Below, piece after piece: positions 1 through 11,779 of a stretch of 64,000 nucleotides of DNA. Source of the stretch: Cladophialophora immunda (taxonomy: Eukaryota; Ascomycota; Eurotiomycetes; Chaetothyriales; Herpotrichiellaceae); assembly GCF_000835495.1 (NCBI RefSeq), contig NW_015622542.1, forward strand, positions 3,556,485 through 3,620,484. Reading direction: 5' to 3'. The notes under the pieces were generated by a model. It worked only from the letters and a program-made list of their open reading frames with translations. It was not told the DNA's origin and did not search any database. Position numbers and translations under genes: made by a program. Each line of letters begins with the position of its first letter. Position 1 is the stretch's first letter.

Positions 1-1
1 G

Positions 2-1744
2 CCTAAGGACTCTTGTTTCGTCAGGACGGAACTGAACATCGGTCGTCACGCAACACCCTACTGGCAGAGTCTCAAAGGGCGGTCTCCTTTCGAATGCTCA
101 TCCCAGATCCACACGAAAGGCCCCGAACCAAAGCCTTGTCGATACTGCTCGAGACCCATTTGCGACGCTTGCATTGTCCGTTCCTCTTTCGCCCGAGGGC
201 ATGAGAATACCTTCCAAAACAGAGTTCGACATCTATGCAAGGATTGCTGGCGCTCGGGCAATCCGAGCAGAACGCAACGCTTCCCCCTTGATGGCCCGTC
301 AGAATCGACGGCGAAAAGGAAATGGTATGATCCCGAAGACAGTACCAGAGATTACTGTATTTGTACACTCAAGGACGATGGATGGCTCTGTATTGAGTGC
401 AAAGACTCGCAAAACTGGGAGGCCATATCCTCCGCCGACACAGAGTGCCACGGTCAAGATTGTAAAGCACTTCTTGACGCAGATGATAAAGACCGAAGGA
501 GAATCTGCCTCTGGTGCAACAAAGGCTTACCCAGACAAATCGGGGGTACAACTCGATACTACTGGAACCAGAAAATGATCGAAGCGAGGGCTCGAAATGC
601 TGCATCACGTCAGGCAGACTTGGAGGAGTATAACCGGAGACGATTAAAACTGATGAGAATGTCACGCAGGGAGATGCGGGGCGACGAGGCCGTCAAGGAC
701 GATCCAGACGCTGACCTCCCACAATTCGTCAGGCATCTCGATACCGTCAACTATCGGAGCTACATGTCTGAATCAGCGGCGCCGAGCGGCGACGCCGTCT
801 ACGGCTCCAAGAGAGGCTACTGGAGGTACACCAGGGAGTTTCTTTTAGAGATGAGAGGCCGCTGTGGACAAGTGCCTGTACCCAGGCAACTGAACGCCCC
901 TGACATTACCGAAGACGGAGGCCTGCGCTTCGCTCGGACCAATGCAGAAATGACGGAAGACTTCTCGTCGCTTGCACGGGCGGTGCCTCGCATGCCAGGG
1001 GACCGCCTAAGACAATGGTGTACATTTAAAGTTCTTGTCCTTGAGCATCTCCTCGTGGAAAAACTCAGCTACCAAACCACTCAGCAGACCATGCGTGACG
1101 AGTACGGGTTTGACGCCAGCGTGGAGGAATATCACACCGTGATGCGTGTCTGGAATACTCAGGACGCAATCAAGGAGCACCGCCGGAAATCGCTCGATCG
1201 AGAAGGCGAGGAAGCCATGAAAAGCAAAGGCCGCTCCCTCGCCAAGCATGTCCGCGAGATCATGGACAGGGACACGGTCCTCCTCGCGGAAGATGGTGGT
1301 GACTTGAGGCCCCAGAGTTCGCCGGAGTCATCAGAGGCAGACCCGGGCGATTATGAGCTGACAAGCTGGCGACGAGGAAGCGGCACCAGCGCCGACCAGG
1401 GACAACAACCCTCTAACTCGGATGGTGAAGCCGAGTCCGCTCTGAAGAGGAAGATGAGGCAAGACAGAGAATCGTCGCGCGCTCAAGCGTATGCCCAGGT
1501 GTCATCGTCCCCCGCTCGATCACGTTCAAAATTGGTCTCTCAGCCATCAAATGAGGTCGACGATCAAAGCAACGACGACACGCCTGTCACTTCTGCACCG
1601 ACGCCCACCACGCAAGTGGCACATGCCGAAGGAGTGCTCGTGGACCCGTCATTCGACGGCGAGGTTAGCTCCCCGCCACACCGCGAGGAGGACGATGAGG
1701 ACGAACCGCCGCCATATACAGCCAATGGGTGGGTATGGCCCTAG
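2..1744 (+). CDS. Cys-rich (putative zinc-binding) fungal protein, 5' end outside window
   Basis: The frame is open from base 2 to the TAG at 1742 (580 codons), with no in-frame stop, so the ATG at 575 is internal and the true start lies left of the window or before an intron. The first ~190 codons are cysteine-rich: CRYC-x4-CDAC (codons 46-57), HLCKDC, YCIC...CIEC, CHGQDC and ICLWC. This looks like a treble-clef or ribbon zinc-binding module. The middle is charged and helical, with a conserved-looking stretch around codons 300-390 (for example TFKVLVLEHLLVEKLSY). The last ~150 codons are Ser/Pro/Asp/Glu-rich and probably disordered. I do not recognise a named family; similar Cys-rich hypotheticals occur in ascomycetes. 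No catalytic motif is visible, so the role is unknown. The coding call is supported by the long uninterrupted frame and the spaced Cys pairs. Confidence 0.75.
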   Translation, partial: PKDSCFVRTELNIGRHATPYWQSLKGRSPFECSSQIHTKGPEPKPCRYCSRPICDACIVRSSFARGHENTFQNRVRHLCKDCWRSGNPSRTQRFPLDGPSESTAKRKWYDPEDSTRDYCICTLKDDGWLCIECKDSQNWEAISSADTECHGQDCKALLDADDKDRRRICLWCNKGLPRQIGGTTRYYWNQKMIEARARNAASRQADLEEYNRRRLKLMRMSRREMRGDEAVKDDPDADLPQFVRHLDTVNYRSYMSESAAPSGDAVYGSKRGYWRYTREFLLEMRGRCGQVPVPRQLNAPDITEDGGLRFARTNAEMTEDFSSLARAVPRMPGDRLRQWCTFKVLVLEHLLVEKLSYQTTQQTMRDEYGFDASVEEYHTVMRVWNTQDAIKEHRRKSLDREGEEAMKSKGRSLAKHVREIMDRDTVLLAEDGGDLRPQSSPESSEADPGDYELTSWRRGSGTSADQGQQPSNSDGEAESALKRKMRQDRESSRAQAYAQVSSSPARSRSKLVSQPSNEVDDQSNDDTPVTSAPTPTTQVAHAEGVLVDPSFDGEVSSPPHREEDDEDEPPPYTANGWVWP

Positions 1745-2499
1745 GAAGGAGCAAGCCCAGGATCCAAGACTGGAAAACAGCGTGGCTGCAAGTAAAGGAC
1801 AATAGAAGTGCTGCACTCTGGAGGCCTGGTTTCGCGCATGTGGAGATGTGGACTATAGAACCCTGTTTGAGCTCGCTTTATGACGACCTGATGCGCCATC
1901 TTCAGCAACTGATTACACTGCGTAGACATGAATGGAATGAATTTATGTAAAGGCTCGAGCAATTTTATACCCTCTCACCCTCAGTCCGGCTAGTTATTGA
2001 CAACCTCAATGCGCCAGCTTCCTACCTCCTGACTTGCAATTCTCGTTCAACAGACCCAACTCGCTCGGTTACCGAGCCCCAACCGGGAGATGACAATGGA
2101 CAGGAACACCTCTTTGCACTTCGCGGCTCATCGCTCGCGATCGGGGCACCACATTGATCTGTACAAGCGCATATTGTACTGAGGAAGCGACTCAAAACCA
2201 ACCTTCTACCACCTTCCACCCTTCCTGGTCGGGCTTTGACAAACAAGCGGAATGCTCGACCAAGAAAGCACGCACGCATTCCTCCCTTCCAATTCGACCC
2301 GCTGTTGGTTGGGACGCAAACTGGAGTCCTCTCGTCTCATATCCAGCACTTATATTCCGGCCTCACCGTTGCAATCCCATCATTACCCTTATTGCAAATG
2401 AGGCCTTTGCACTCCGCCAGCACAGCCAATGCTCGTTTCATCTGTAGTTTTCCATCGACAGCAATGTCTCGAGCAGACCTCAGAAGATTATGAACTCGA
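1745..2499. other. Intergenic, between two convergent 3' ends
   Basis: This holds the 3' flanks of the plus-strand Cys-rich gene and the minus-strand HECT ligase gene. Only short, unrelated open frames are present. No RNA gene or repeat was seen. Confidence 0.6.
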
Positions 2500-5373
<2,874 letters not shown>

Positions 5374-6423
5374 CTTAGTTGTTCAACCACTGGGAAGCGC
5401 CCCAGGTTCGCAGCCTGCGGACAGCTCTCGTGCGGCGGCGGGGTAGATTGGGGGCAGGATCCGTTACAAAGACGACAACCCAGCAAAAATCGGCTCGATA
5501 GTGACAATGGCAGTATGTGTAGAATCGAAGGTAGTTGAAGGACTTGATGTCCACAGGGGTCGCAGAACGTCGCCCTGATCGTATTCGCAAGTGGCTTAAT
5601 GGGTGAATGAGCGGCGGGTTTGGAGAGTCAACGAGGCGCAGCTCGACAGAGTGTGAGGCGCTAAGAGGTTTGCGGAAGAGGACGGGCAAGGACACACTCC
5701 ACCTCGCTCAAGTCATGATTGCATAAGAGCTGAAAGGGCGTAATTACCAATAATGCCAACGTTGCAGTGGCAGCAGCAATGGCAATCGCGATGGTGTTCA
5801 ACGGTGCTAGCAATCTGAGGCAGAGCGAAGGTCGATAATCCTCAGGCGGGACGGAGGTCCAAGTCGCACTTCCAAGTCTTGGTGGGTGGATTTTGCCGGG
5901 ACCAGGCACTACTGGAACGAGTCCCAAAGGTAGCCAGGCTTACATCATACCGGCCGCCGTCGAAAACTCGAGCACCGGGCAGTTTTATAAGTCCAACAAC
6001 ACACGCTGAATCTTAGGGCAAGGAAAGATCCCGCTCATCAGGACCAAATCCTCATGCCATTATTAATCTGCGTATTGTCTCAACTGTAGAGAGATTTGGT
6101 CGCAGTTGCAGTGACGTCCTTGGATCTCAGCCCATGTTGATTCCATAAATCTTACAAAAGCCTTCAGGCCCCAAGTCCCCTTCCAATATTGATTTGAGAA
6201 GCCCAAGTATTGATGAGCCATTAATTCCAGCGTGCCACTTGAAAAATGTGGTAGGTCGCAGTTGACCCAATGCTGGGCCCCAATATGCTGGAAAAGCTCA
6301 GCGCCAATGCTGCTAGCATTCCTTGTTGTCTCGGCCGTGAACTCTTTGGCCCTGAACAGTGTCGCGTGCCTCGTCGTGGACAAGTTGGTGGAAGCCGAAA
6401 CAAGAGTTTTTCTCAATCTTCTC
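5374..6423. promoter_or_regulatory. hulA upstream region and pab2 3' flank
   Basis: About 1.05 kb lies between the hulA start and the upstream gene's stop, both on the minus strand. It must contain the hulA promoter and 5' leader plus the pab2 3' UTR. Open frames here are short and show no family motif. No individual site can be assigned. Confidence 0.5.
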
Positions 6424-7310
6424 TTAGTACGGTGCATATCCACGGCCACGCCCTCTGAAGCCGCCTCGAGGGGCGCCTCGTGGAGCACCATAGCCACCGC
6501 CAGCGAATCCCCCATAGCCTCCACCGAAGCCGCCTCGTCCGCCAAATGACCCTCGAGCACCACGCGCGGGGCCTCCTCTTCCTCTGCCTCGAGTCATACC
6601 CGGAAGGTTTGTACGCTTTGGCACGACCTGAATTATCTTGTCAGTACCATCTTCCGAAGCCAAAGCAAGATGCGTCGCTGACCTTGAGGTTACGGCCACG
6701 GAAGACGCTTTCATTCAGCACCAATGCTTGAGCCACCAGCCCTGGATCCGAGAATTCCACATATGCATACCTGCGCGATAGTTCCATTAGCAATCCATCT
6801 CTTGCCAGGCAGCATGAAATGATTTTTGTCTTTGAAGTCTTGAAAGAACAGCATCCAGCTCTTGAACAAGCCTTATGCATGATAGTGCTTGGAGTTATAT
6901 TTTAGACCCACCCCTTTGGATGACCAGTAAACTTGTCCAGGAGGATGGTGACTCTGTTTATCGATCCTGGGCCGCTGGCGAAGTGTGCTTGGATCTCTTC
7001 AGGAGTTGCGCCGTAGTCCACATTGCCGACAAAGATGCTGCGTGCGTCCACATCTTCCCTGTCTTCTCGGGGGATATTCTCTGAGGATTGTTCGAGGTGA
7101 CTTTGCATCTCGCGCAGTTTAGCAGCTTCCGACTCCATCTCGGCGACGCGCCTCTTCATGGCGGCAATCTCTTCCTATCGACACATGTGAGCACGAGATC
7201 ATTTGACCGCAGGCGTGGTAGCCGGAGCGAAGATCCATCCTTACTTCTTCCTCACCACCATCTTCATGGCTGTCTTTGTGTTCATCTTTGACATCATGTT
7301 CGTCAGGCAT
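6424..7310 (-). CDS. pab2: Nuclear poly(A)-binding protein, PABPN1/Pab2 family
   Basis: This is an RNA-binding protein of the PABPN1/Pab2 type, acting in the nucleus on poly(A) tails and in exosome-linked RNA processing. Exons are 7245-7310, 6912-7174, 6683-6770 and 6424-6627, in phase, giving 206 aa (S. pombe Pab2 is 166 aa). The N-terminus is acidic (residues 1-25). A short coiled coil follows (about 26-52, [18 protein letters not shown]), as in PABPN1. One RRM runs from about 67 to 145, with RNP2 SIFVGNVD and RNP1 KGYAYVEF; the RNP1 codon for Gly is split by intron 2. The tail (about 150-206) is an RGG/GGY-rich, methylation-prone low-complexity segment ending RGRGYAPY. The acidic end, coiled coil, single RRM and RGG tail together are diagnostic. 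Confidence 0.93.
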
Positions 7311-7877
7311 GTTGGCTGTGGGGGTGAAGGCAAACGTGATGGTTTAAGCGTAGGTCAAAGTGATTCTATGTAAGGCGTGGTCGAGAGGTGTCTCTTATAT
7401 GTCGAACAATTCGAGGACACAGGTCATGTGAAAATGGGGATTCGGTGGTGAATACAGACGTAGGTTGATTGCCCCGCGAGACAACAAAGAAAGTCGCGTC
7501 GTGATCGAAGTGAGGCACGTCTGGAGGGTGAAAATGCAGTGACGGGTTGATGACCGTTCGCAGCAGCAACAGACGCGAACAGGCCTCGAAAGGCGATTTG
7601 AGAGCCGCAATTTGGTCCCTGCCAAGCCAGCGGAAAACCTGGCCGCCGGTGCCGCTGCTTTTAGGCTCACAAGGCTGCGCAGGGCAATGATGTCAAGGCG
7701 CTGGTCTCCGTCTCTTCTCCGTCTCTCCGGGTCCCCATCGGGTCGGCATCTGGAGGCTTTGATAAGTGCCGATCTAAATATAAGATCTATTTCTCTTCGA
7801 ATAATACTACTCTCTCTTCTCTTCCCCCATTCAGCAGAAGGTCTCCTCAACGCCGTCAAGGGGTTATTCGACGGGAC
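7311..7877. promoter_or_regulatory. Divergent intergenic region, pab2 / MFS
   Basis: 567 bp separates the two divergent start codons and must hold both promoters. A pyrimidine-rich tract (ctctctcttctcttccccc, about 7810-7829) precedes the plus-strand gene, as is common in fungal 5' leaders. No recognisable operator was found. Confidence 0.5.
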
Positions 7878-9293
7878 ATGACAAGCGAGAAAGATGGGGA
7901 GATCTCGGCCCTGAGCGATTCTCTCGACCAGCAACCGGCTCCCGCGACTAACCATACACCTGTTCGGCGGGATCTCACCTCGACTTGCAGGATTCTGGGG
8001 TGCTTTTTCGTTTTCTTCATCACTTGGGGTGTCGCTTCCTCATTCAGTGCCTATCAGGCCTTTTATCAGAAGGACTTGTTAGCCGCACATACGCCCTCCG
8101 TCATATCATGGATTGGCACGGTGCAGGTGTCATTGATGGGTCTCACAGGGATCGTTTCTGGGGCCTTGTATGACCGAGGCTATATTCGAACGTTGTTGGT
8201 TGTTGGTGGCTCACTGGTCACATTCGGCTTTATGATGCTCAGCCTGGCCAAGGAATACTATCAAGTCATTCTGGCCCAGGGCGTCTGTATTGGGTTCGGT
8301 ACGTATTCGGTCACCCGTAATAGATTTGGCTTTGTTGTCATACTAACTAGTTTGTTAGGCAATGGAATGCTGTATATACCCTCGATAGCTGTGATCAGCC
8401 AGACCTTTACCGCCAAGCAGCGACCACTTGCCATCGGAGGATCATCGTCTGGGGCGGCCATTGGAGGCATCGTCCTGCCCATCATGTTCCGTCACTTACA
8501 ACCCCAGATCGGCTTCGGGTGGACCAATCGCATCTTTGGTTTCATACTCCTCGGCATGGTAGTAGCCTCTTTCTTCCTACTCCGGCCAGACCCAACGCAT
8601 AGACGCCCCAAGGGACAGCTATTCGACCCTTCTGCCCTTAAGGAGCCACCGTTCGTCGTTCTCTTGGTTGGGCTATTCTTTGTCTTCCTGGGATATTGGG
8701 TCCCGCTGATCTATATTACACCATACGCCCAGTTCTCCATCAAAACGAATGTCTCGTACGCGTTTTACCTCCTCGCCATTCTGAATGCCGGAAGCTTCGC
8801 AGGCCGGATCCTCCCCGCCTTTGTCGCACACAGACTCGGTCCAGCTGTTGTCCTCTCCGCCGGCAGTATCAGTCTCGGAATACTGATATTGGCCTGGATC
8901 GGGATCCACGACGTTCCCGGCGTCACCATATGGGCAATCTTGGTGGGGTTTATGGCAGGCATTACAGTAGCGATCCCTGCTGCGGTGGTGCCGATGCTCT
9001 CACCAACACCAAGTGTCGTGGGAGCGAGGACCGGAATGGCATGGTCAGGTTCCGCATTTGCGGGCTTGATCGGTGGACCCATCGCCGGCGCGCTTGTCAA
9101 TACGGCGACGGACGACTACGCACATGGTCAAGCCTTTGGAGGCGCGGCCAGTTTGTTCGGCGGCCTGCTGCTCATATACCCTGCAGTGACTATTGCAAGA
9201 GGGAACAAGCGTTATCAAAAACCCCAACCACCAGTGCATGATATTGAGATTACTTCTCCACCTATCGAGGGCGAAAAAGTGGTATCAGCATGA
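7878..9293 (+). CDS. MFS transporter, monocarboxylate-transporter-like
   Basis: Predicted plasma-membrane or organellar transporter of the major facilitator superfamily, nearest in style to the fungal monocarboxylate porter (MCP/MCT) group; the substrate is unknown. Two exons, 7878-8298 and 8359-9293, are split by a 60-bp intron with a tactaac-like branch site, giving 451 aa. Twelve hydrophobic segments can be read. The conserved loop 2-3 sequence GALYDRGYIRTL is present, and the central loop (about residues 210-225, DPTHRRPKGQ) is charged. The N-terminal ~35 residues are hydrophilic and cytosolic. The intron length is a multiple of three and has no in-frame stop, so retention would insert 20 residues at the TM4 boundary without breaking the frame. 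It is convergent with the next MFS gene. Confidence 0.85.
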   Translation: MTSEKDGEISALSDSLDQQPAPATNHTPVRRDLTSTCRILGCFFVFFITWGVASSFSAYQAFYQKDLLAAHTPSVISWIGTVQVSLMGLTGIVSGALYDRGYIRTLLVVGGSLVTFGFMMLSLAKEYYQVILAQGVCIGFGTYSVTRNRFGFVVILTSLLGNGMLYIPSIAVISQTFTAKQRPLAIGGSSSGAAIGGIVLPIMFRHLQPQIGFGWTNRIFGFILLGMVVASFFLLRPDPTHRRPKGQLFDPSALKEPPFVVLLVGLFFVFLGYWVPLIYITPYAQFSIKTNVSYAFYLLAILNAGSFAGRILPAFVAHRLGPAVVLSAGSISLGILILAWIGIHDVPGVTIWAILVGFMAGITVAIPAAVVPMLSPTPSVVGARTGMAWSGSAFAGLIGGPIAGALVNTATDDYAHGQAFGGAASLFGGLLLIYPAVTIARGNKRYQKPQPPVHDIEITSPPIEGEKVVSA

Positions 9294-9709
9294 AATTGTT
9301 AAAGGGTCCCCAATCGCTCTCGAGACAGCCTCTCACTAGTCACAATCACGAAATGTGCCTGGACCTCTGGCATTCGTCGGGCTTGCAGGACGCCGAATTA
9401 CAGACTGAGCAGCGAACAAGTGGCCGGGTCAGCCCTCTAGCACAGTCAATGGGAATTTGCACCTTGCCTTGTCGATCTAATCTGCAACTTTATGATGAAC
9501 GGGGAATCTGACAGCATTTTAGCCAGTTGATATGTGTATGTTGCACTTTGCTTCTATTTGCACATGCGCAGATGACTGTTTTCTAAAAAAAATTCCTGGC
9601 GCGGAAAGATACATATAGACATAGACATAGATATGTATATAATCTCAATGTCCATACGGTCATACGCATCTCACGTTTCAACCCAACGCTTGCATTCACT
9701 CCTGTCTCC
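9294..9709. other. Convergent intergenic region
   Basis: 416 bp between two MFS stop codons. It contains an AT-rich stretch with a short imperfect repeat of 'atagac' around 9613-9632 and an A-run near 9585; both are plausible 3'-end signals. No gene was seen. Confidence 0.5.
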
Positions 9710-11158
9710 TCAGACCTTAGCCATCCACCGCCACCGCCACCCCAAACAAGCCCACCGACTGAGGATGAATGTCCCCATCCCCACGCCCGCGACAACACAC
9801 ATAAACCCGACCATAACTTCCGGGCCGGCCGCCTCCACGAGCTCTCCGCTAATTGGAATGCAGACGAGAGCCGCGAGACTGCCGATGAAATAGCACGTCC
9901 CGTAGAACCGTCCAAACTGATCGGCCTCGCAGAGTTGGCCTATGCATGCCGGAGTAAGCGCCATCCACGAGCCGGTGCCAAAGCCAAAGAGCGCAACGAA
10001 GACGTATAGCGCGACCAGAGAGGTGTGGCCTAGCGGGAGCCAGACAGCGAGCATGAGGATCAAGGTGAAAAGGATCATGAACAGGAGGGTGTTGAAGCGA
10101 CCCACAAAGTCGGACACATAGCCCGGGATGATCCGTCCGAAACAAGACGAGGCGTTGAGGACTGATATGATATAGAATCCTGTATCGTGCGGGAACTTGT
10201 CGCCGTAGTTCGCGTAGGTTGGGAGAATGCCCAAGGCACCAAACAAAACAATTTCGAACCCAAAGACGCTGATCGTCAAAAAGGTGAATTTCAGGTCGCC
10301 AAACAATCCTAACGATATGATTGCCTGTTTCCGTGCTTCAGGCGATGGCGGCAAGCGCGGCTTCATCAACACATTGGCGATAACCAAGCACGCCAGGAAC
10401 AAAAATCCCAGGATACGCATGGACCACGCATACCCATATTTCGGAAGGGTAGTCCTCAGGATCAGGGGAATCGTGACGCCGCCGAAGCTCGATCCCACCA
10501 TTGCAATCCCATGCGCGAGCCCTCTCTTCCGCTTAAACCAGTGGCTCACCACAGCCAAACTCGTTGTAGTCAATGTCGCCCCAGCAGCTCCACCCAGGAA
10601 TCCAAGGCAAAGTAGAAATTGCCAATACTTTTCGCACTCTGCCAACAGAAAGACCATGACCACGTAACTGGTACTTCCCAACAATGCGATCCACCGTGGA
10701 CCATACCGGTCAAAGAGAGGGCCGACCCAGATGCCTAGTCCTAGTGCCAAGTAGACAAAGACTGAAGGAATCCAGCCAATGTCGCGGGACGTGTAGGTTG
10801 AGAGTTGGTGCATCTGAAGGTATTCTTGGATTGTGCCAATGGACACCATGAAGCCGAACGATGCGAATAGAGCGAGGAAAGCACCGGTCAAGACAAGCCA
10901 GGCTTGTAGGCCACCTTCAGGGAAAGCGTCGTTTGGTCCATTCCTTGATTCTGGCTCGTTAATGTCAAACGCTGTAATCTGTTGCTCAGCATCGCTGTAG
11001 GTATAAGCTTCTTTCTGGATGTTAAGGGCAATCTGCGTTTTGGCCTCGGCGCCTGTATGGTTCGGTACTGCGTCACCCTCGGCAAGAAATACCACGTCTT
11101 GACGTTCTGGGTTGTTAGATTCTACCTGCTGAATGACAGGGAGTGAGGCTGTGTCCAT
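9710..11158 (-). CDS. MFS transporter, fungal MCT (monocarboxylate porter) family
   Basis: Intronless gene of 482 aa, starting at the first ATG (MDTASL...). The frame is open seven codons further upstream but only from a TTG. After an ~80-residue hydrophilic N-terminus comes the fungal MCT opening FPEGGLQAWLVLTGAFLALF, then twelve hydrophobic segments. Other family hallmarks are GPLFDRYGPR between TM2 and TM3, HWFKRKRGLAHGIA after TM4, GYVSDFVGRFN in the second half and FGRFYGTCYF near TM11. It probably carries a small carboxylate or an unrelated organic solute. Fungal members of this family are expanded and often sit beside metabolic genes, so the substrate cannot be named. It differs from the neighbouring MFS in both sequence and gene structure, so this is not a recent tandem duplication. 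Confidence 0.9.
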   Translation of the reverse strand: MDTASLPVIQQVESNNPERQDVVFLAEGDAVPNHTGAEAKTQIALNIQKEAYTYSDAEQQITAFDINEPESRNGPNDAFPEGGLQAWLVLTGAFLALFASFGFMVSIGTIQEYLQMHQLSTYTSRDIGWIPSVFVYLALGLGIWVGPLFDRYGPRWIALLGSTSYVVMVFLLAECEKYWQFLLCLGFLGGAAGATLTTTSLAVVSHWFKRKRGLAHGIAMVGSSFGGVTIPLILRTTLPKYGYAWSMRILGFLFLACLVIANVLMKPRLPPSPEARKQAIISLGLFGDLKFTFLTISVFGFEIVLFGALGILPTYANYGDKFPHDTGFYIISVLNASSCFGRIIPGYVSDFVGRFNTLLFMILFTLILMLAVWLPLGHTSLVALYVFVALFGFGTGSWMALTPACIGQLCEADQFGRFYGTCYFIGSLAALVCIPISGELVEAAGPEVMVGFMCVVAGVGMGTFILSRWACLGWRWRWMAKV

Positions 11159-11779
11159 CGGGGTCGGGATAGGTGTCAAACTCCTTCAGCAACAGCTCAG
11201 AGGGAAGCAGAAAGCAGTCAACCTCTGCAGTGCCTCTTGAATTCAGCAAACCCACGATCGTCATCACGCCCTTCGCAAGCGCTACTTGTCGACTGAAATT
11301 TTGTGCAACCAGTATGTGGGGGATGAAAGTGGAGAGAGAAAGCATTACCAAGCCGCTCTTCTCCGTCGCCAAAGCGTCGCTCCAATCTCCATACCGATCT
11401 TGCCCTAGGGACGTAGCGTGCTGCATCAGTGCCGTAATTAGAATGCTGCCTTTCACAAGCATTTGCGTGAGGCATGGTGTTGGAAACCATTGAAACAGGG
11501 AGGCCACCTCGTCCACTGTCCATTGAGTGACCATGCCCACAACAGAACCATTGTACTCATCTTCACGGCTCAGACTTGCCTTTTTTCAGTCTTCATGAGT
11601 CGACTCGGCGGTTGCAGTCGCGTTCCGTGGGACTGCTGCATCCAGCTCAAGTCTCGTAGACCTCAGAAGTATCTGTGAATTGTCATCATAGCCGCTGCAT
11701 CAGTGCTCGCTCTGGTCCTGGGAGTGGAACTGGTCGATTAGCTGGCGGCGCTTCCTGCTTTGCCATGCTGCTGAGAAGA
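11159..11779. promoter_or_regulatory. Upstream region of the minus-strand MCT gene
   Basis: 621 bp containing the MCT promoter and the 3' flank of the ASNSD1-like gene. A minus-strand open frame (ATG at 11534, running into the MCT gene region) is present but carries no motif I recognise. I did not annotate it. Confidence 0.45.

Noticed and set aside
7878..11158. Tandem duplication of MFS genes
   Set aside because: The two neighbours differ in subfamily motifs, intron content and orientation, so they are not a recent duplicate pair.
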